DNA from: Rhizobium sp. Q54
GTDB taxonomy: Bacteria > Pseudomonadota > Alphaproteobacteria > Rhizobiales > Beijerinckiaceae
Direction: 5' to 3'
Assembly (NCBI GenBank): GCA_945903655.1
Contig: CAMDOY010000278.1
Span: 1-5,298, forward strand
DNA length: 5,298 nucleotides
Shown here: piece by piece, positions 1 through 5,298 of the stretch
How positions within the stretch are numbered: position 1 is the stretch's first letter
How the letters are laid out: the number at the start of each line of letters is the position of its first letter
Program-made: the position numbers and the translations under genes
The notes under the pieces: generated by a model
What the model saw: the letters and a program-made list of their open reading frames with translations, nothing else
Database searches by the model: none
Told to the model about the DNA's origin: nothing

Positions 1-735
1 CCTGCCTCGCGTAGTTAGTCGGCGTCCCGAAGGTTCCATCGCCCTTGCCGAGCAGGATGGAGACAGAACCAGAATCGTCCGCGACAACGAGGTCAGCCCT
101 GTCGTCGCCATTCAAGTCGCCAACGCAGATCACGGCACCAGCACGGACACCCGTCGAGACGCTCGTCTGCGACTGGAACGTTCCGTCGCCCTGGCCGAGA
201 AGGATGGAAAGGCCGCCATTATCGGAGACAATGAGATCCACCTTGCCATCGCCATTGAGGTCAGCCACCGCGATATGCTCGGGGCTGCGCCCCGTCCCAT
301 AGATCGCCTGCTGCTGGAAGGTCCCGTCGCCGTTGCCGAGCAGGACGGAGACCGCCGCACCATCCGAAAAATTGGAGACGGCGACGTCCATCTTGCCGTC
401 GCCGTTGAAGTCGGCGACCGCGAGCGATCTTTGGCCGTATCCCGGCCCCGTCGCATAGGTGACCTGCGGCTTGAATGTCCCGTTTCCATTGCCAATCAGG
501 ACGGACACAGTCGCGTCATCGTTTCTAACAATGATGTCAGCCTTATTGTCGCCGTTGAGGTCGGCGATGGCGATGGAACCCGGGAACCAACCGGTCACAC
601 AGGTCGCGGTCTGGGTGAAGGTCCCGTCGCCATTGCCGCGCAGGACGGACACGGACTTACTGAAAAGATTCGAGACAACCAGATCGAGCTTGTGATCACC
701 ATTCAAGTCGGCGATGGCTACTGTCTGGGGGGTAT
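1..735 (-). repeat. Five tandem FG-GAP (VCBS-type) protein repeats with DxNxDxxxD calcium loops
   Basis: Each unit reads roughly (I/V)A(I/V)(A/G)D(L/F)NGD-x-(K/R)-x-D, then a beta strand, then SVSVLxGNGDGTF. The calcium-loop aspartates begin at 709, 562, 412, 262 and 118 (residues about 274, 323, 373, 423, 471), giving periods of 49, 50, 50 and 48 residues. The loops are DLNGDHKLD, DLNGDNKAD, DFNGDGKMD, DLNGDGKVD and DLNGDDRAD, so every metal-ligating position is kept. Units of this kind form beta-propeller blades (as in integrin alpha chains). A full propeller usually needs seven blades, so more repeats probably follow beyond the left edge. Confidence 0.9.
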
Positions 736-1528
736 CTGCTGTCGTAAGGTTCTGCGTGAACTCCATGACCTGATCCGTCACGGTGATTGCGACATCCTTG
801 CTGGCGGTCGATGACCCGTCAGAGACCGTCACTGTTATATTGTAGACATTGTCCCCGCCCCGATCCGCAGGCTTCTCGAAGTCCGGCGAGGCCTTGAAGG
901 TCACATTGCCCCGACTGTCGATATTGAACAGGTCCGCATCATCGCCCGAGAGCGAATAGGTCTTTTGGCCGGGGCTCGGCGAGAAAGGAGGGCGGTAAGG
1001 GTCTTCGGTCGATACTGTGTAAACGAACATTGTGTCGGTAACATTCTCGTTCCAGATTGCAGCCTCGCCGGACGTGATCTCAAAGGGGACAGCGATCCTC
1101 ACTTCCGTCTCAAACCGTGCGGGAGGCCCATCTGGATTAGCTGAACTGACGTCTGTCAGCGTGAAATGGATGGCGCGGTTCATGCCCATCTCCTGTGGGC
1201 CTGACTTCAAGTTGGGCCAGAAGGTCAGACCCTGCAGGGCAGCCGTGACCTCCACAGCGGACCCCGTCAACTGATAGGTATTGCGATCGATTCTTGTCAG
1301 CCCGATCCCAACAAGCTCTCCGTCCCAACCGTCCACCGTGATGGTGAGCGTTTGGATGGCCGACGGGGAATCGTCCACCACGGAAAGCTCCTCGAAGGGG
1401 CGCATGGGCGTGCCCGGTGTGGTGGTCTGGTTGATGGGGGGAGAGCCGAAAATCATAGGTGGGGCTGGCTGCGCGATCAGATCAAACGCGCTGAAGCTCG
1501 AATATTCGTTATTCGTGATCGAATCCAT
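1..1528 (-). CDS. FG-GAP/VCBS repeat protein with cadherin-like domain (partial, C-terminus beyond window)
   Basis: The minus-strand frame is open from the left edge to a stop at 1604-1606. ATG at 1528-1526 is the only conventional start after that stop; a G-rich stretch (seven G, then TGGA) directly precedes it and is a poor but possible ribosome-binding site. 509 codons are visible. Residues about 44-127 resemble a beta-rich repeat common in large rhizobial surface proteins (PFEELSVVDD, then LTITV, then TAALQGLTFWP). Residues about 160-252 form a cadherin-like domain: NENV at 160, YSLSGDDADLF at 191, DFEKPAD at 216, DNVYNITVTVSDG at 226. From about residue 265 onward there are five FG-GAP repeats. 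No signal peptide is seen. In such proteins export is usually by a type I system reading a C-terminal signal, which would lie outside the window. A calcium-binding adhesin or extracellular protein is likely; the ligand is unknown. The family call is strong and the role is inference. Confidence 0.9.
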   Translation of the reverse strand, partial: MDSITNNEYSSFSAFDLIAQPAPPMIFGSPPINQTTTPGTPMRPFEELSVVDDSPSAIQTLTITVDGWDGELVGIGLTRIDRNTYQLTGSAVEVTAALQGLTFWPNLKSGPQEMGMNRAIHFTLTDVSSANPDGPPARFETEVRIAVPFEITSGEAAIWNENVTDTMFVYTVSTEDPYRPPFSPSPGQKTYSLSGDDADLFNIDSRGNVTFKASPDFEKPADRGGDNVYNITVTVSDGSSTASKDVAITVTDQVMEFTQNLTTADTPQTVAIADLNGDHKLDLVVSNLFSKSVSVLRGNGDGTFTQTATCVTGWFPGSIAIADLNGDNKADIIVRNDDATVSVLIGNGNGTFKPQVTYATGPGYGQRSLAVADFNGDGKMDVAVSNFSDGAAVSVLLGNGDGTFQQQAIYGTGRSPEHIAVADLNGDGKVDLIVSDNGGLSILLGQGDGTFQSQTSVSTGVRAGAVICVGDLNGDDRADLVVADDSGSVSILLGKGDGTFGTPTNYARQ

Positions 1529-1732
1529 TCCACCCCCCCGAAGCCCATTTCCCGCAGACCCGCCGCCGCCAACACAGCCTCTACAATAATCAACCCCGCC
1601 CCCTCAACCCCCGCACCGCAAAAATTGACCATCCGCTCACCAATCCCACCCGCCCCCAGCCCGCCCATTCCCGCCAAGCCCCCACCGTGCTACAGACCCC
1701 CCGCCCGCACCGCTCCGCACGAAGGCTCCCCT
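1529..1732. other. Divergent intergenic spacer, C-rich on the plus strand
   Basis: This 204-bp stretch separates the FG-GAP gene from gltX. The plus strand is strikingly cytosine-rich and guanine-poor (runs of C at 1533-1539 and many CCC triplets). A TTGACC at 1625-1630 resembles a -35 box for gltX, but no acceptable -10 follows at 16-18 bases. No clear promoter, operator palindrome or small gene can be supported. The gltX frame happens to stay open through it, but the proline-rich translation is not protein-like. Confidence 0.6.
1721..1725 (+). promoter_or_regulatory. Ribosome-binding site of gltX
   Basis: GAAGG lies seven bases upstream of the ATG at 1733. It fixes the start at the residue where similarity to glutamyl-tRNA synthetases begins (MTAPVVTRFAPSPTG), although the frame is open for another 127 codons upstream. 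Confidence 0.75.
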
Positions 1733-3163
1733 ATGACCGCACCTGTTGTGACCCGTTTCGCTCCCTCCCCCACGGGGTTCCTGCATATTGGCGGGGGGCG
1801 CACGGCGTTGTTCAACTGGCTCTACGCCCATCACCACGGCGGCAAGATGCTGCTGCGAATCGAGGACACGGACCGGGAGCGGTCCACCGAAGGCGCCATC
1901 GCCGCCATCATCGATGGCCTGAGCTGGCTCGGCCTCGATTGGGATGGGGACACGGTTTATCAATATGCGCGCGTGGAGCGCCATCGCGAGATCGCAGGGG
2001 AGCTGCTGGCGCGGGGCATGGCCTATCGCTGCTACGCCACCCAGCAGGAGCTGGAGGAGATGCGCGAGAAGGCCCGCGCCCTTAAGCTGCCGCCCCGCTA
2101 TGATGGTCGCTGGCGCGATCTCGGGGACGCCGAGGCTGCAGAGGCTGAGGCGCGCGGGCTCAAGCCCGTCATCCGCCTCAAGGCGCCCCAGACCGGCGAG
2201 ACCGTCATCGACGACAAGGTGCAGGGCCGCGTCGTGTTCCCCAACAAGGATCTCGACGACCTCGTGCTGCTGCGCTCGGACGGCAACCCCACCTATATGC
2301 TGGCGGTCGTGGTGGACGATCACGACATGGGCGTGACCCATGTCATCCGGGGCGACGACCATCTGACCAACGCGGCGCGCCAGACCCATATCTATCAGGC
2401 GCTGGGCTGGACCGTGCCGGTCATGTCCCATATTCCGCTGATCCATGGGGCCGATGGCGCCAAGCTCTCCAAGCGTCACGGAGCGCTCGGCGTCGACGCC
2501 TACCGGGCCATGGGCTATCTGCCCGCCGCCCTGCGCAACTATCTGGTGCGCCTGGGCTGGAGCCATGGGGATCAGGAGTTCTTCACCACGCAGGAGATGA
2601 TCGAGGCCTTCGATCTCGCCCATATCGGTCGGTCCCCCGCGCGCTTCGACACCGCCAAGCTCGAAAACATGAACGGCCACTACATGCGCGCGGCCTCCGA
2701 TGCGGAGCTGCTGGAGGCGCTGGTCTCCACCCTGCCCTATCTGCCGCAGGGCCCGGACTATGGCCCCAAGCTCGACGAGGCCATGAAGGCCAAGCTGCTG
2801 GCGGCCATGAGCGGGCTCAAGGAGCGCGCCAAGACCCTTGTGGAGCTGGCGGACGGCGCCCGCTTCCTCTTCGACCAGCGGCCTCTCGCCATGGACGAGA
2901 AGGCAACGGACATTCTCGCCAAAGGCGGCCAGGCGCATCTGGCGGCCCTGCTGCCTCGGCTGGAGGCGCTGGCCTCATGGACGGCGGCGGAGGCCGAGGC
3001 CGTGGTGCGCGCCTATGCTGAGGAGACCGGCGCGAAGCTGGGACAGGTCGCCCAGCCCCTGCGCGCGGCCCTGACTGGCCGCTCGACCTCGCCGGGGATC
3101 TTCGACGTCTTGCAGGTGCTCGGCCGCGAGGAGAGCCTGGGGCGCATCCGCGACCGGGTGTGA
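1733..3163 (+). CDS. gltX: Glutamyl-tRNA synthetase (class I), complete
   Basis: Cytoplasmic enzyme that charges tRNA with glutamate using ATP. The 476-residue length is normal for bacterial GltX. The N-terminus carries the class I Rossmann fold with RFAPSPTGFLHIGG at 8-21 (the HIGH-type motif is HIGG, as is usual in this family), LRIEDTDRERS at 41-51, then VTHVIRGDDH and the second class I signature KLSKRHG at 244-250, which binds ATP. NYLVRLGWSHGDQEFF follows, and residues from about 320 form the helical anticodon-binding part. The zinc site of the E. coli enzyme is absent: only C100 of that cysteine set remains, with A102 and W127 at the other cysteine positions. Alphaproteobacteria generally lack GlnRS and make Gln-tRNA via GatCAB, so this enzyme may also charge tRNA-Gln, and some genomes carry two gltX copies; neither can be decided here. 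It ends 11 bp from the convergent binding-protein gene. Confidence 0.97.
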   Translation: MTAPVVTRFAPSPTGFLHIGGGRTALFNWLYAHHHGGKMLLRIEDTDRERSTEGAIAAIIDGLSWLGLDWDGDTVYQYARVERHREIAGELLARGMAYRCYATQQELEEMREKARALKLPPRYDGRWRDLGDAEAAEAEARGLKPVIRLKAPQTGETVIDDKVQGRVVFPNKDLDDLVLLRSDGNPTYMLAVVVDDHDMGVTHVIRGDDHLTNAARQTHIYQALGWTVPVMSHIPLIHGADGAKLSKRHGALGVDAYRAMGYLPAALRNYLVRLGWSHGDQEFFTTQEMIEAFDLAHIGRSPARFDTAKLENMNGHYMRAASDAELLEALVSTLPYLPQGPDYGPKLDEAMKAKLLAAMSGLKERAKTLVELADGARFLFDQRPLAMDEKATDILAKGGQAHLAALLPRLEALASWTAAEAEAVVRAYAEETGAKLGQVAQPLRAALTGRSTSPGIFDVLQVLGREESLGRIRDRV

Positions 3164-3167
3164 GGCG

Positions 3168-3189
3168 AAGCGGTCTACTCAGACCGCTT
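3168..3189. terminator. Candidate bidirectional terminator hairpin between convergent genes
   Basis: AAGCGGTCT at 3168-3176 and AGACCGCTT at 3181-3189 are perfect inverted complements around a 4-base loop. The hairpin begins 4 bases after the gltX stop, and its right part contains the last codons and the TAG stop (3177-3175) of the minus-strand gene. No T-run follows on either strand, so it is not a textbook intrinsic terminator. It may stop transcription weakly from both sides, or protect 3' ends after Rho-dependent termination. Confidence 0.55.
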
Positions 3190-4224
3190 GTACGGGCCGA
3201 CCTTGGCCTGCGCCGCCCTGAGGAACGACAGGTCGATCACCTGCTCGGCCCTGAGCTTCTTGTCCACAAGATCGAGCTTCTGGACGAAGGCGAGGTCGCG
3301 CTGCAGGCCCTCAATGTTGGGCATGCCATCGGGATCGCAGGCGGCGGGGATCACGTTGCGCAGCAGCGCCTCGTCCTTCACCCCCGAGTATTTGGCGATG
3401 ATGCCCACGATCTCATCCGCGTTCTTGCCCGCGATGCGCCCGTCCTTGAGGGAGTCGTTGTAGACATGCACGCCGCGCAGATAGGCGCGCATGAAGGCCT
3501 CGGCGACCTCCTTCTTCTTGACGAAGAGCGCACCGAAGGTGGTCACCGCCGCCTGCTGGTTGGGGTAGATCTGGTCAATGGTCATGAAGCGCCGGGCGAT
3601 GTTGCGCTTCTCGGCGATGGAGACGAGGGGCTCGGCCACGAAGGTGGCGTCAATGGCCTTGTTGGCCATGGCGGCGACCATGTCGGCGGTGGAAATATAG
3701 ATGCGCTCCACATCCTCAAAGGCGATTCCACCCTTCTTGCAGGCCTCGTTCAGGGTCGATTGCTCGCCCGCGCTGCCGGTGGCGGGGATGGAGAGCTTGC
3801 GGCCCTTGAGATCCGCCAGGGACTTGAAGGCGCCGGAATCGATGAGGTCCGCCCGCACCAGCAGGGACTGGAAGCCATAGCCCGGGGCGTTGCGGGCCTT
3901 GTCGGCCACGATCTTGATGGCGATTTCGCGCTCGTTGGCGTTGTAGAGCCCGGCGGAAACCGCCCCGCCGCTCACGTCCAGGTCCCCCGTGGAGAGGGAG
4001 GCGATCATCCTTGCGCCGGACGGGAAGTTGGCGATGTCCACATCGAGGCCCTCGTCCTTGAAGTAACCCCGCGCCGCCGCGACGAAATAGGGCGCGTCGC
4101 TCACGGTGTTGACGATGCCCAGCGTGACCTTGGTGGCGGCGGCGCGGGCCACGGCGGGGGCGAAAATGGCCGAAGCCGCCGCTGTCTGCAGCATCTTGCG
4201 CCGGGTGATCGATTGGACCTTCAT
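3175..4224 (-). CDS. Tat-exported ABC transporter substrate-binding protein, SsuA/TauA/NMT1-like
   Basis: Periplasmic solute-binding protein of 349 residues. The start at 4224 has GGGAGA (4236-4231) six bases upstream and opens with a twin-arginine signal: TRRKML at residues 7-12, a hydrophobic stretch, and a probable AxA cleavage at A26-R27-A28. The mature part begins KVTLGIVNTVSDAPYFVAAARGYFKDEGL, typical of this periplasmic binding fold. It continues with an SGARMIASLSTGDLDVSGG segment near 75-95, LADLKGRKLSIPATGS, and a hinge-region AIDATFVAEPL, all standard for the SsuA/NrtA/ThiY superfamily. Members bind sulfonates, nitrate, taurine or pyrimidine precursors; the sequence does not settle which. 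No permease or ATPase gene lies in the window, so it is an orphan here or uses a distant transporter. It is convergent with gltX and divergent from gltA. Confidence 0.92.
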   Translation of the reverse strand: MKVQSITRRKMLQTAAASAIFAPAVARAAATKVTLGIVNTVSDAPYFVAAARGYFKDEGLDVDIANFPSGARMIASLSTGDLDVSGGAVSAGLYNANEREIAIKIVADKARNAPGYGFQSLLVRADLIDSGAFKSLADLKGRKLSIPATGSAGEQSTLNEACKKGGIAFEDVERIYISTADMVAAMANKAIDATFVAEPLVSIAEKRNIARRFMTIDQIYPNQQAAVTTFGALFVKKKEVAEAFMRAYLRGVHVYNDSLKDGRIAGKNADEIVGIIAKYSGVKDEALLRNVIPAACDPDGMPNIEGLQRDLAFVQKLDLVDKKLRAEQVIDLSFLRAAQAKVGPYKRSE

Positions 4225-4230
4225 GTGCTT

Positions 4231-4259
4231 TCTCCCAAGGCTTTGGGCGGGACCCCGCC
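4231..4259 (-). promoter_or_regulatory. Leader hairpins over the ribosome-binding site of the binding-protein gene
   Basis: Read on the minus strand, CCCAA (4247-4243) and TTGGG (4238-4234) form a 5-bp stem with a 4-base loop that takes up the GGG of the GGGAGA ribosome-binding site. Just upstream, GGCGGG and CCCGCC (4259-4246) form another inverted repeat that shares two bases with the first, so the two folds compete. This could tune translation. The stems are short and GC-rich, so chance is possible. Confidence 0.3.
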
Positions 4260-4343
4260 GTTGAGCCGACTTAAACGAGTGTGGGATCGATGCGCAACCA
4301 ACAAACCACAGCGCAGCCATCACGAGGCTTTGAAGCGCCTGAA

Positions 4344-4383
4344 AACCGGATGGTTAACCGAACTTCATCTTTGACCAAAGTTC
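4344..4383. repeat. Cluster of short inverted repeats, possible operator
   Basis: AACC (4344-4347) and GGTT (4352-4355) flank GGAT; GGTTAACC (4352-4359) is an 8-bp perfect palindrome; GAACTT (4360-4365) and AAGTTC (4378-4383) are inverted repeats 18 bp apart; and CTTTG-AC-CAAAG (4369-4380) sits inside them and covers the candidate -35 box TTGACC. This packing is typical of a dimeric regulator site, but no known consensus was recognised. Confidence 0.35.
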
Positions 4384-4405
4384 CGCCTTCATTTGCTTGA
4401 ACGGC

Positions 4406-4488
4406 GCGCGCTGATGCGATAGCTTTTTGCGCAGCGCAATAACCGCGAGGCCAGCCCACGGCCAAGCCGTGAGGTTCCATCAGCGCGC
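4406..4488 (+). ncRNA. Candidate structured leader RNA element upstream of gltA
   Basis: GCGCGCTGATG (4406-4416) and CATCAGCGCGC (4478-4488) are perfect 11-bp inverted complements that would close an 83-nt element. Inside are TTGCG-CAG-CGCAA (4427-4439) and a 6-bp stem CACGGC-CAA-GCCGTG (4457-4471), the latter enclosed by AACC/GGTT (4441-4444 with 4473-4476). Together they suggest a multibranched fold ending 31 bases before the gltA ATG. It would be in the gltA transcript only if transcription starts upstream of 4406. I do not recognise a known riboswitch class. It is not a tRNA: there is no anticodon or T-arm pattern. Confidence 0.4.
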
Positions 4489-4502
4489 ATGGCGATGCGA
4501 GC

Positions 4503-4510
4503 AAAAAAGG
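4503..4510 (+). promoter_or_regulatory. Ribosome-binding site of gltA
   Basis: AAAAAAGG lies nine bases upstream of the ATG at 4520. The Shine-Dalgarno match is weak (AAGG) but in place. The adjoining GCAAAAA (4501-4507) is complementary to TTTTTGC at 4424-4430, so the site could be masked by RNA pairing. Confidence 0.55.
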
Positions 4511-4519
4511 CACAGTTCA

Positions 4520-5298
<779 letters not shown>

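Larger units (their letters stand above)
4225..4519. promoter_or_regulatory. Divergent regulatory spacer between the binding-protein gene and gltA
   Basis: This 295-bp stretch must carry both start regions. A possible gltA promoter is TTGACC at 4371-4376 with a poor -10 near 4393-4399; TTGAAC at 4397-4402 with TAGCTT at 4420-4425 (17-base spacing) is an alternative. Both -10 matches are weak. No convincing promoter for the minus-strand gene was found. The left half holds several short palindromes, and the right half holds a long inverted repeat; each is listed separately. No credible gene lies here. Confidence 0.45.

Noticed and set aside
130..495. Minus-strand open frame of 121 codons
   Set aside because: Shifted frame of the FG-GAP repeats: its Ser/Arg-rich translation is a by-product of the repeat DNA, while the repeat frame shows intact calcium loops.
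275..814. Plus-strand open frame of 179 codons with repeated VEVGDGD-like motifs
   Set aside because: The apparent repeats are the antisense image of the FG-GAP units.
1625..1655. TTGACC as -35 box of a gltX promoter
   Set aside because: No acceptable -10 hexamer 16-18 bases downstream; the region is C-rich.
1352..1732. 127-codon N-terminal extension of gltX in the same open frame
   Set aside because: The translation is proline- and arginine-rich low-complexity sequence, overlaps the divergent gene, and similarity to the family starts exactly at the ATG at 1733, which has a good GAAGG site.
1637..2938. Long minus-strand open frame of 433 codons opposite gltX
   Set aside because: Antisense shadow produced by high-GC codon bias; gltX on the plus strand is certain and the shadow has no recognisable domain.
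4225..4323. 33-codon N-terminal extension of the binding protein
   Set aside because: It would place the Tat motif too far from the N-terminus; the start at 4224 has a good GGGAGA site and gives a normal signal peptide.
3160..4374. Plus-strand open frame of 404 codons opposite the binding-protein gene
   Set aside because: Antisense shadow; the minus-strand frame carries a Tat signal, a ribosome-binding site and family motifs.
4421..4440. T-run at 4424-4428 as an intrinsic terminator or attenuator
   Set aside because: No adequate stem ends just before the T-run; the strong stems lie elsewhere, and the hairpin that involves it follows rather than precedes it.
4271..4513. Minus-strand 80-codon open frame in the spacer before gltA
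   Set aside because: No ribosome-binding site or domain was recognised, and it overlaps the start of the binding-protein gene in another frame.

Overview
The window looks like chromosomal DNA of a GC-rich alphaproteobacterium, most likely of the Hyphomicrobiales (rhizobial) type. The evidence is the codon bias, a hexameric-type GltA that aligns without gaps to the Escherichia coli enzyme, a nearby gltX, a Tat-exported SsuA/NMT1-like binding protein, and a large calcium-binding surface protein of a style common in that order. The assignment to order is inference from remembered protein styles, not a search.

Layout, left to right. (1) Positions 1-1528, minus strand: the first 509 codons of a large protein that runs off the left edge. 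It has an N-terminal beta-sandwich-like repeat, a cadherin-like domain with a DFEKPAD motif, then at least five FG-GAP/VCBS calcium-binding repeats. (2) 1529-1732: a short, very C-rich divergent spacer. (3) 1733-3163, plus: complete glutamyl-tRNA synthetase gene gltX. (4) 3168-3189: a perfect 9-bp hairpin lying between and partly inside the convergent gene ends. (5) 3175-4224, minus: complete Tat-signal ABC-transporter substrate-binding protein with no permease or ATPase gene in view. (6) 4225-4519: a divergent regulatory spacer rich in inverted repeats, including a possible folded leader RNA. (7) 4520 to the right edge, plus: the first 259 codons of citrate synthase gltA.

Functionally, gltX and gltA are housekeeping genes (translation; TCA-cycle entry) that I recall as near neighbours in many alphaproteobacteria. 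Here a transporter binding-protein gene sits between them on the opposite strand. The FG-GAP protein is an accessory surface or secreted protein, divergent from gltX and probably unrelated in function.

No CRISPR array, tRNA, rRNA, transposase or integrase is visible. The coding content is mostly ordinary. The most interesting unexplained signal is the structured spacer just upstream of gltA, where an 11-bp perfect inverted repeat encloses further hairpins and a U-rich segment can pair with the ribosome-binding region.
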